64,000 nucleotides of DNA from Mytilus edulis (taxonomy: Eukaryota > Mollusca > Bivalvia > Mytilida > Mytilidae), in NCBI RefSeq assembly GCF_963676685.1, contig NC_092354.1:12344746-12408745 (forward strand), in the 5' to 3' direction. Of the stretch, positions 11,830 through 23,200 are shown in pieces. The position numbers and the translations under genes were made by a program. The notes beneath the pieces were generated by a model, which did not search any database, was not told the origin of the DNA, and saw only the letters and a program-made list of their open reading frames with translations. Within the stretch, counting starts at the first letter, position 1. Every line of letters begins with the position of its first letter.

Positions 11830-13015
11830 TAAGATTTTACTGTTTATATACATGTAATATTATGGTGGTCTATCGTAAAGAAAAACGTGCAAAATGGTCT
11901 AAATACAAGTTTTTAGTCATGAATGAACATGATGAAGGTATTAGCAAAAAAAAGTAAAAGTTTGTTAGATCTGAAAAAATTTAACATAATAAAGTCATCA
12001 ATATCTATTTTAACTAAATATTAAACAATTTTGCAGCATCAGAATTTTTTTGGATAAAAACAAGCATTCTGTGAGTAATACATGGCAATACATAGTCCCC
12101 AACCCGTTACAAATTCATTGTAATGGAACAAAATTTTAACTTGATCTATAATTTGTCATGGTGTAAACTACATAAAAATATCGAGACAAAATCTTCAAGC
12201 AAAACAAATAAAACTTGTTGAATTCTGACTATCTAAGTGAATTTCCTATGTCCAAATACCACAACTCTGCACACAAATATCAGACTGGAACAAAACTGAA
12301 TCACTAAATACCAAAGAAAAGGAAAAACATTCAAAATGTCATTTTGTCTTAAAAAATGAGTTATTTCCGTTTGAACAGAAATTTTCTAATGAATAAGTAT
12401 TTCATCAAAAATTTAATTCTAGAGAAAGGGCTTCAACTGAACAAAGAGAAAAGCTTAAAGCGTGAATAATGAATTTGACCTGTAACTTGTCATGATAAAT
12501 CAATAAACCAAATATCAAATCAAAATCTACAAGCACTTGATTTGCCAAAATGACAGATAGACAGACTGACAGACAGACAAACCTAAGTCCACTTAGACGT
12601 TAGCCGTTAGGGAACTTAAAATCAAAATCTCAAAGTATCAACAAACAGGAAAGAGATGTTCTTGGAGAGGGAACATTCAAGATAATTTTGGAAAAGCTTT
12701 CGATTTTTGAAGAAGTAGGGTCACCTCAAATGTCTTTCTTTTATTTTGATTTAATCTGAGATATAAATCAAAAACTTTTATATGGCATATTATATATGCA
12801 CATATAAACTTTTTTCGTAGATGAAAAAAAATGGCCACATTTTTTACATACGCTCTAATAGACACAGATTTCGAATCTAGACAATCAATGAGTGATTGCC
12901 CCTATAATTGGTTGCATTCCAATCAAAAGTTTCAAAGAGGAAGATTTTTTGAAGTACAAGTATGTTCACAACTCTGTTTCATATAACAAGCTTTTTAAAA
13001 GACTGTCATCAATTG
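11830..13015. other. no gene seen
   Basis: AT-rich; a short ACAG/ATAG microsatellite-like run occurs at about 12550-12582. No recognised coding or RNA feature. Confidence 0.5.
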
Positions 13016-13019
13016 AAAG

Positions 13020-13905
13020 TATGTGAAAATCAGGTGCTCCGTAGGGCGCAGCTTTATAAACCGCAGTGGTTGAACAGTTGGGGCAAATTAAAGTTGGTCA
13101 CAATGTTCAAGCTTGATGCTGTCTGAATCTGGATTGTGATTGCATTTTTTACAAAATAAAGGTTTTTTTACAAAATAAATGTGGTCAAAGATCAACAAAT
13201 CTATTGCACAATACTGTGCAATTGAAGATTTCTTCTTGAAAATTTTCAAAATTTGAAATTTGAAAAATTTTGAAAAAAAAAGAAATCCCTTAAAAAATTG
13301 TTTACAAATCCCCCCCCCCCCCCCATTTATTGAAACCTCCTTTAAGGAATAACCCTTAAACACAATCTCATCCTTTCCTTTTAAGTATAGAACCTTGTAG
13401 TACAATTACAGAGAGATCCATATACTTAAACCCAAGTTATTGTTTGGAAACTAGAAACATGCTTCTTTTTGGCCCTTTTTTGGCCCCTTATTCCTACATA
13501 TTTTGGACAATTAATCCAAAACTAAATCCCAGCCTCCCCTTAGTTATATGGAGCGTTGTGGTACAATTTGAGAGAGATCCAGACAATTACACACAAGTTA
13601 TTGTCTTGAAACTAGAAAAATGCTTGTTTTTGGCCCCTTTTTGGCCCCTTTTTTGGCCCTTAATTCCTAACTTTGAACCCATGACCCATTTAAATGAATC
13701 CAAACCTTCTACGTGTGGTTTTAAACATAGTGATACAATATCAGAGCAATTGAAATACTTATACACAAGTTATTATCCTTAAACTATAAAATGCTTGTTT
13801 TGGGCCCCTTTTGTGGCCCTTAATTCCTAAACGGTTGGGACCATCATCCCCAAAATCGATCCAAACCTTCCTTTTGTGGTATTGAACCTTCTGAAAAAAA
13901 AATCA
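13020..13905 (+). repeat. family D copy plus ~170-bp degenerate tandem array
   Basis: 13020-13220 repeats the family D start (gcagctttataaaccgcagt). A 17-base C run lies at about 13308-13324. From about 13440 units repeat 'aaactagaaa catgctt', 'ttggcccctt' and 'aattcctaa' at roughly 170-bp spacing. Confidence 0.6.
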
Positions 13906-14529
13906 TTCTATACACTGAAACTAAAGTCATTGTCCGGAATATAAGTCTACTCTGATCAGTTTTAGTTAAAATATTAAAGGGCAAAAACTATAACAATTAG
14001 TGCATTTTATAGATATTTGGGAGCATTTTTTTACCAATTTCCCAATATTTGCCAGGCTAAATTTTTTTACTTGTCTTAGAACTGATATGCACCTTTAAAA
14101 AAATCCTAAAAGTTGAAAAAAATAAATATGATCTTGAGAGAAAACACCTACTGAGTACATGTACTACATGCAAGTTATCTAATACATCTGTTGCACGAAC
14201 CTCTCTGGCAACCTGCCAAAAGGTAAAAAAAATGTCAAAATGCATTTTTTCTTTTTTTTTATAATGTTCTTTGCAAAATATAACAAAATAATGCTATATT
14301 TAAGAGATATATCAATTATCCAGACCTTTAAAAAGTACCTAAATATGGTGATTTTTTTGGCATTTTTTTTTTAATAATTCACAAATATGCAAATAAGGCT
14401 GTTAAATGAAAAATAGTGTGAATTTACAAAAAAAATTTTTTTATCTTAACTCCTAAATACCCAAAGATTTTGGAAATATATATAATGTTGCCCAGTTATA
14501 ACTACCAATTTGGACGAAATTTGAGATTT

Positions 14530-15245
14530 TGCATGGTTTTATGGCAGACTGGCTCTTAACAGACCAATTAACAGACCGGGTTTTATACAACCGACCCATT
14601 AACAGACCAGGTTTTAAATACAAATTGATTAATGTCACCAAAATACAGATTTTCGAGTAGATTTTTCACACAATGATATCAATATGGTTAACAAACATAA
14701 TGCTTGTCTTTTTTCAATGTTCAAAATATTGCATGCAAGTAATTTCAACCAACGTGTCATTTTGTGTACATTTTGTGTGTGTAAAATGTGAATAAACAGA
14801 GGCGGATTTAGGGGGAGGGGCCGCCCCCCCTTTTTGGGAAAAAATTTGGTTGCTTATATAGAGAATCACTGAAGCGTGACTGGAGCGGGCCCCCTCTTAG
14901 GTAATCAGTGGGCCCCCACCTATGAACATTTCTGGATCCGCCACTGATAAATCTATTGATGAGTAACCCGCCTTTTCATTTTATAGATCGTTTATCGGAG
15001 CTAGAAAACAAATAATTGCACCACTGGATTCAGTACATTAAATTGTTTTGTCAGACATGAATAATTTTTATGATAAAAATATTTAAAAAAAGTTATACAA
15101 TGAAACATACTGAACTTGCAATTTTCCTCGATAACACCTGATTTTACAGACTTTAGCCAACCCGATTAACAGACCAACCGCCGATATAGCCGCATACTCA
15201 ATATAGATTAACCGACCAATATCTAAGTTAGCCGAGTGCCGGCCG
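14530..15245 (-). repeat. dispersed element related to 6546-6710
   Basis: The left part repeats ttaacagaccaattaacaga. The right part (about 15150-15245) has caaccgccgatatagccgca and ttagccgagtgccggccg, the reverse complement of 6546-6660. The MITE at 14797-14946 is inserted inside it. Confidence 0.5.
14797..14946. mobile_element. MITE-like element with ggcgga termini
   Basis: The ends read CAGAGGCGGATTTAG and CTGGATCCGCCACTG, imperfect inverted repeats, with ggagcgggccccctcttagg inside. I recognise this as a short repeat widespread in invertebrates. Confidence 0.6.
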
Positions 15246-15849
15246 TGAAGGAAAACGTCATATTCAAAATTCAGTTTTGATTACTTTTAAGTTTTATATC
15301 AAAATACATATAATATTCAATGAATATTCACTTATCACAATTTCACATATTGACACATAGTCCCGAGGATAACAATGATAAGATTAATAATTTGAAAATT
15401 TTACATACATGTTCATATCCTACACAACAAATGTATCAACTGTTAGTACATAATCCTGTTAAAATCTACTTCCGCTATCATCTGTTTGCGCATTAGTACT
15501 GTTAATCAGATTTAAAGGTCGTGGTTATTGGTTTTAATGTAGTCTTGTTTCTTTAAACGAAATATCCTACAGCAGTTTAGCATCAAATCGTTTCAACACA
15601 TCACGAATAAAAATACCATTGAAAGATCATTTTTGCTATCAACATTAAATATACTGTTTAGAATATAAAAAAAAAGAAGATGTGGTATGATTGCCAATGA
15701 CACAACGCTTCACAAGAGACCAAAATTACACGGAAATTAACAGCTATAGGTCAACACGGCAAACAACATTTCCGTGAAAAGAGGATGTACTATCCCGTTT
15801 GAGATAAGTTTTCTGCAGGTACAACCAAACTTCAAAACCAGATCCTTAT

Positions 15850-16110
15850 ATCTATGGAAGAATTTAGTAAAGGTTTTAAGTAATTTGTGGTAACGAAATC
15901 CCTGGCTTAATTATATACCAGTAATACATAGATTACGTTCGTTAAAATCAAAAACATCACAACAGACTAGGACATAGCGAACGAGTTGTGAAATATAAAC
16001 ACCGTAAGATGGTGCCAAAGGAACATCACCATCCAAAAAGGGAAAATTAACAATAGGGAACGAAAAATCGTCCCTTTTGTCCTAAATTTTAGTGCCATTT
16101 GGTAAGATCA
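15850..16110 (-). pseudogene. Penelope-like RT fragment (clade A)
   Basis: On the - strand it translates to DKRDDFSFPIVNFPFLDGDV, then APSYGVYISQLVRY, then DFNERNLCIT and, past a stop, QGFRYHKLLKTFTKFF. This matches the region after the catalytic motifs of the copies at 37775-39082 and 62336-64000. It is truncated at both ends and carries at least one stop. Confidence 0.75.
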
Positions 16111-16129
16111 TACGAGTTTCTATATCCGC

Positions 16130-17045
16130 AATTAAAGAAAAACAAAAGCAAATACCGTGCGATATTGCGCTTCATGAAACCTTTGTCAGACGATCAGTCA
16201 AAAGAAATCTAGTTAAGTACAATTGCAATACGTACTGACCAGTTATGTAATGCGCTTTCAATTGTATTTTCGTGCACTGTGTATTGTTGAATTGAATTAT
16301 TCGTTAACGATAATAAATAGATGACTAGATTTAAGATTAGTGTAGATGTTTGTAAGCGGAAAGGACAAACTTCCTGTTTGAGGATTATCGTACAAAATGG
16401 ATTTAGTATAAGGACTTTGTGACAAATAAAAAATACAACAACTTGATGGACTTGATAGTTAGTATATGGACACTTATTTTCATTAAATGTAAGTATAATC
16501 AATATAATTACAACGTATTCCCAATCATTTAAACAATACACAAATGAACAAAATTTAAAATTTGAAAACCTTTTGTTTTATCAATTAGATCTATTTGGAT
16601 GTGAGGAATACAAAAATTTATTTTAACGACACAAAAACACATCTTAAATACGAAGATATGAATACATTTTTTTTAACTGAAAACAAACACAAAAACAAAA
16701 CAAAAGAGTATTATAAAATTCCAGTATTATAAAATTCCCACGTTTGAGAAAAAAGCCTAAAAAACAAAAACAAAAATAAAACAAAAAACAAAATGCAAAT
16801 AAGACATATATAGAAAATAAATTAAATACCAGAACGGCTCAGAACCATAAATGAAACATCTATAGAGAACGTTCATTTTTTAATCAAATTACTTGGAATT
16901 GATCCTGATGAAAATATTCTGACACGGCGAATTACCAAATATACATTTAACATTTCGTCAAAAAAGATAAAAGCTTGAGTTTTGCTTATACCTTTTACGA
17001 AAGGAAACGGCAAACTCCATATGTTTATAAATAATCTATTTATAG
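16130..17045. other. no gene seen; A-rich tracts
   Basis: 16640-16810 is low-complexity A/C. The signal-peptide exon expected upstream of the receptor gene was looked for here and not found. Confidence 0.4.
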
Positions 17046-17231
17046 GTACAACAGCTACACTATATTATTCTGACACAGATAACAAAAGTTACTACCAAGC
17101 AGAGCAGTTTTGCAATAACGTTGGGGGAGTGCTCTTGAGGTACGGAGAAAGATTCAGTAAAGTTATTCGTACCTGCGGAAAAACCCGAAAGGATGTTTGG
17201 ACCGGTAAACCATGGTATCTAAAATGGGAAA
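17046..17231 (+). CDS. receptor exon: C-type-lectin-like segment
   Basis: Acceptor ctatttatag, donor gaaa|gtaggt, phases 1 to 1. The translation has YYSDTDNKSYYQAEQFC and GGVLLRYG, resembling the first helix and following strand of C-type lectin folds, then WTGKPWYLKW. Earlier in-frame codons belong to the intron. Confidence 0.8.
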
Positions 17232-20200
17232 GTAGGTGTACTTAAAAAGGGACACAAGGTCTCAAAGTAAAGTTAAGATGAGAAACAAGACTAAAGTTAA
17301 GGGAACAGCCACCAATGGGTCTTCAACACACGAAGAAAAACACGAATCCCGAGCTGGCCCCTATACAAAAAAAAAATTGTTTTATCCACCATTTAAAGTT
17401 TGCAAAAAGAGACATTGAAAATTTAGTATCCGATTATCCATTTACCAAAAGTAAAACATGCCTTGTTTTCGATCCGCGATCTTCTTTTTATCTAAATTTA
17501 GAATTCAATTCAAAAACAAAACTTTTGTCTCTCAGACTGAGTTCTTGCATACTATCAGTGAACACTGATACACTAACATAGAAATAAGAACTTAACCATA
17601 CTTACAACACTGATACACTAACATAGAAATAAGAACTTAACCATACTTACAACACTGATAAACTAACATAGAAATAAGAACTTAACCATACTTACAACAT
17701 GTGTAAACACTGATACACTAACATAGAAATAAGAACTTAACCATACTTACAACACTGATAAACTAACATAGAAATAAGAACTTAACCATACTTACAACAT
17801 GTGTAAACACTGATAAACTAACATAAAAATAAGAACTTAACCATACTTACAACATGTGTAAACACTGATACACTAACATAGAAATAAGAACCTAACCATA
17901 CTTACAACATGTGTAAACACTGATACACTAACATAGAAATAAGAACTTAACCATACTTACAACACTGATACACTAACATAGAAATAAGAACTTAACCATA
18001 CTTACAACACTGATAAACTAACATAGAAATAAGAACTTAACCATACTTACAACATGTGTAAACACTGATACACTAACATAGAAATAAGAACTTAACCATA
18101 CTTACAACATGTGTAAACACTGATACACTAACATAGAAATAAGAACTTAACCATACTTACAACACTGATAAACTAACATAGAAATAAGAACTTAACCATA
18201 CTTACAACACTGATAAACTAACATAGAAATAAGAACTTAACCATACTTACAACATGTGTAAACACTGATACACTAACATAGAAATAAGAACTTAACCATA
18301 CTTACAACATGTGTAAACACTGATACACTAACATAGAAATAAGAACTTAACCATACTTACAACATGTGTAAAAGAGGGTCTCAAATCACAGGCACTTGTT
18401 TCTATCCATTGGCAGGTCGACTATCCATATCTATAATTTCGTTAGCCACCTTCTTCTATTTTTCTCTATTCTTTATAAATTTTGCCCATTATTCTCTATT
18501 CTTTATATTTTAGCTATCCATTATTCTTTATCCCTTATCTTTGTTCTCTTTATAACACATTTTCCCGTACTATTGAAATTGAGAATGAAAATGGGGAAGG
18601 TGTCAAAGAGACAACAACCCCACCATAAAACAGACAACAGCAGAAGGTCAGCAATAGATCTTCAATGTAGCGAAAAACTCCCGCACCCGGAGGCGTCCTT
18701 CAGCTGGCCCCTAAACAAATATTTATACTAGTTCAGTGACAATGGACGTCATACTAAACTCCGAATTATACACAAGAAACTAAATTTAAAAATCATACAA
18801 GACTAACAAAGGGACAGCCGCAAAAATACGGCGGGGTTAAACATGTTTTTTGAGATCCCAACCCTCTCCCTATACCTCTAGCTAATGTAGAAATATTACC
18901 TATTGAAACCACATACAGACTCTCATAAAAACAATTTGTTTCAAAATTTTACGTCACCAACATCCTTCATATACCCAGCATAATTGTATTTATAGTTAAT
19001 TTTGAGGTAGCGACCATTTAGTGGGGTATAAAGTTTTTTTTGTTTTTTTTTATTTTGAAAAAATATTTTTCGTATCACGCAAGCATCAACATTTATATAT
19101 TTTTTGGAGTGGGGACTTAACATTTTATTTATTGGCAAATATTCCCCCGTCTTCCCTTTCCTCTGAATAACATATATTTTCTTCGTCGGAATAGAATATT
19201 CTTTTAAGAACATAAGCCCTCCTACTTAAATGGTTGTCCCCTTCTGTGGTCTCATAAGTCAGGACATTTGAATTAGGTTAGTCAGTGGTATTCTATTGTT
19301 TTATTCAGATTGTTATTATGATGGTAATATTAACACACTAAGAACAGCAGTAGTAAACAGAACCTCAGATAAACACGTGGGAAAGTGTGCAGACTTTTGT
19401 GCCAATGAGAATTACACGCGCTTTGCTGTACAGGTAAATGTTAAATAACTCAATTCGGACAAATATACAACGAGTCTATGAATTCCATTGAATGTTTATG
19501 CGTTTTTTTCTCTCTTAATTTTTGCACTGAAGTGATGGTGACGAAAAATTATTGAAAACTCCTAAATGAATATGAGAGAAAAAAATATTGGTAATAACAA
19601 GTTATCGAATGACCTTAAATAATGTGCGAAACCCATACCATGCTATAAGCTATGACTTGAAAAAAACAGTATAACAACATTGTTAACGTTTTTTTATATA
19701 CAACTCGACCTGCTTAATCTCTTAAATCTACACTAAATGAAAGGGACAGGTATTTTCCTTTAGCAACACAGTTTTAGAGCTGAAGAAAGTTGATTCTGCT
19801 TGAAAGTTCGGTGAGGGCCTTGATAATTCAATAAGTTTCGTGTTTCAAGAAAAAATTAATAAACTAGAATTTTGGCGTTTTAGGGCTTTACCGTACCTGC
19901 ACCTTTGTTTTTTTATTAGGTCTTTCCACTTTTCCGCTTTTTAAAAGTTTTTACAAGATGTCCCTTAGATTTTTCGCATATGATATCGAACAGTAATTGG
20001 GCTTTTGAAACTGACCCTGTTTAACTGAACACTTTTTATTGTTAGAGTTATCTCCAAATTTATCAATTTTCTCGTTATATCATCAGGATCTTAAAAATGA
20101 TTCTGACCGAAGCGGTCTAAAGACTCCATATGAAAGTTATTTCCCCTTTTGTATTCTTTAATAAGAAAAATGTAATTGTAACTGGTAAACCATAAGTGAT

Positions 20201-23200
20201 AGACACCTAGGGTCTTTTGATTTTTATGTACTTGGACCAAAAAAAAAAGTAAGAAAATAAGGCCAAGGTTAAAAGGTCAAGGTCATGTTTTAAAGTTTAT
20301 TTTGGCTTGTTTTCACTTCTTTTCAGAAACCGTATAAGATATCGAAAATAATTTTCAACTAAACTGATAGTTGCGACATGTCGTAACACAGACATTTTGG
20401 TTGAAATGGTGCGTAGACATTTCTTGGGAGTTTTAGCCCCTCTATTTTTATTAATATTAAATATTAAGAATTATACGTATAGTTATATAACTCATTAACC
20501 ATATATAATAAAGACCTAGGGTTTTCTGATTTGATGTCCTTGATCTATGACCATTGTATTTTTTTACATTTGGTTATTTTACGTATAACTTTGAAAATGT
20601 TAACCATGATAAGTGACCTTTTTAAAACCGGAAGTAGCAATTTTAAGCCAAAAAAAATATAGAAACAATACTTTTTTAGAATCAGAGTAAAGTAAGCTAT
20701 TATTTGACACCTGAAGTAACTTTAATTTAACCGGAAGTGGCTTATTATCTCCCTTAATTGATGAAAAAAGTTCCTCAACATTGTATTTCAAAATCATTAT
20801 CTTAATTTGAGTGGAAAGACCTTAAATGTTCTCTGAGCAAGTGGTTTTTAATTTGTTATTTCCTTTTTTACAGACCAAGTCATGCTTCTGTTATAACAAA
20901 AGTGTTATATTTACCGCATCTTTCTGTTTTGGTCAAGAAATTCAATGTCCCGGAAACAGTAACGATGTATGCGGAACAGGAGAGTATGGAAGCTTTCCAT
21001 ATTATGTGGTCTATGAAAAAGGTAAACTTTATAGTTACAACACGATAATTGGCCTTCTCGTTGGGCTCTACGTTTACCCCCCATAGGTTTATAAAAAATT
21101 GCTAGTCATCTTTCTAGATGTTATTCCTTGTTAACCTGGTCAGGTCTTAAATCTATCTATCTGTTCCTGTAACAATTAACATAATTATTCCCCCCTCCCT
21201 CCCTGTTTATTAAGATAATTTGACGCCAAACTGAAACAAACAATGGTTTATCTTACATTTATTGGTGAATTATTGGCCGTTACGCCTGAAAGCATTGTGT
21301 CATTAGAAACAATATTGCTCTGTAGAAAGAGCATAAGTATGACCATCCTAGGATCATAATTTCGGAATGAGAAAAGTTTAAAAAAAATTATTAAACTTTT
21401 AATTACCTAGAATATGTTGTCAGTTTATCAAGATTTGAAAAGAATTGACCAACTGGATCACAAGTTATTGCACTACCAAAATCTCAATTCAAAATAGAAT
21501 TTCAGCATGACGATTTTGTTCTATCATACGTGTATGACCTCCGAATTTATTTCACTATTATGGACAAGATAAATCTATTATAAGATTTTTTTGCAGATAT
21601 TAAATTTTCTCGTTTGCTTCAAACCTTCTTCGTGCTTTGTAAGATTAGTATAAAGCGGAAACATGTCGTCATGCTAGTATGCATGTAATATTTGTCATTG
21701 GCCATTAACACATCTTTTATCTATAGGTCATATAAGTCTTTAACAATAGACAAGTGTATCGTCCTAAATATATAATTTAGGCAGGTCATGAAGAAAATAA
21801 TAAGTTAGAACAATTGAAACAACATGTTAATCTCTTAGTCTATTTGTGAAATGAATGCATAAATCTAACTGAATGTGTCACAGATCTGCCATTAATAAAC
21901 CACCTCACTTTAGGATATTGAAATTTTAATTATATCGTTAACACTTATCGTTTCTTCTTCTTTCTATTTATAGTGAATTCTCTCCAAAATAATATCTGCC
22001 GCACGAGGTTATACGCAGACACAACTACTTCTAGTAAAGAAATAAACTCGGACTGCAATTCAACAAACATGACCTATATTTGCAGCGGTATGTTATTTCA
22101 GATTAGGTTAACGACTCGCGCAGTAATGTTAGCGAACAGAATCTAAAGCATACTTAGAAATATTTCCAACATCATACACCATTGGATGAATGTGGCCAAA
22201 AAAGAAAGGAAACGCAAATGACGTTATTCTTATTTTGGCATACTATTATTGCCCTTTATGGGTTCTGTAATTTGGGAAATACAAAATATTCTAAGTACAT
22301 TCATACTAATAATGAAGTTATATTACCCGTAGTCAGTTTAGATGCTAAAACGACAAATTGGGTTGGATTAACTTTGGTGAGTATATATATGTAGAAAAAA
22401 AATGTGAAAAATTGGTCGTCTTAAAATTTGCAAAATTATTAAAAAGATCTTCCGAAATTCCATTTATTTCTTGGAGCTTCAAGACATGATTTCTTGATTT
22501 TTTAAAGAAACATTCTTTCCGTTCTAGTCTCGTCTCATGATCAACATTTTAGGGTGCATATTTCACATATTTCATTTTGATTTCTTTTGGTGTTTATAAA
22601 TTGAAAATTAATCAATCGGATTTATTAATTGTTGCGCACTTACTAATTTAATGGAAAGATTCAACAACAAGAGTGGTCCACCAACATGACCAATGGAAAG
22701 GAAGGGGTACAAAGCAAGTATCAAATGAATTCAATTTTTATTTCAGTTGGTAGTTCTGACGATATTGAATGTAATTTGAATGATTTACTACAATCAAAGA
22801 GTTCAGAAAACACTGGAGGAAAAGGTTTGTAACAAGATATAGTGAGCGTAAAGGGGACGGAAGCCAAACAGGTCCAAGACCACAATTGTCGTCCCTTGAT
22901 TTTCAAATATAGTCCCTAGTGTTGACAGTGGGTCACTTGTCATTAATTTTTATACCCCTTCCAAATTTATTTCTCCATGTTTAATGCCTCAAATTGCAAG
23001 TAGGGGGGTGGGGGGGGGGCAACACTGTAAAAAAATTTGGGTCCAGAATTTTAAAGGAAAGTAGTGATTTGGTCCAGCTGAAAAAGGTTAAAAATTAGCA
23101 CTTCGAAAGCTGTCAAAAGATTTCAAGACGCCCTAAACATAAAATTGTCCACATTTTGAGCTAGAGCCGATGAAGTTTTCTATAATTTTGATATAATTTG

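Noticed and set aside
13088-13405. - strand ORF with poly-Gly
   Set aside because: It spans a 17-base C run and family D repeat sequence; no family resemblance.
16982-17045. In-frame codons upstream of the lectin exon as its true N-terminus
   Set aside because: No signal peptide; a good acceptor at 17044-17045 and the phase 1 pattern show this is intron.
17563-18372. CRISPR array
   Set aside because: The units are contiguous and nearly identical with no unique spacers, in an animal intron.
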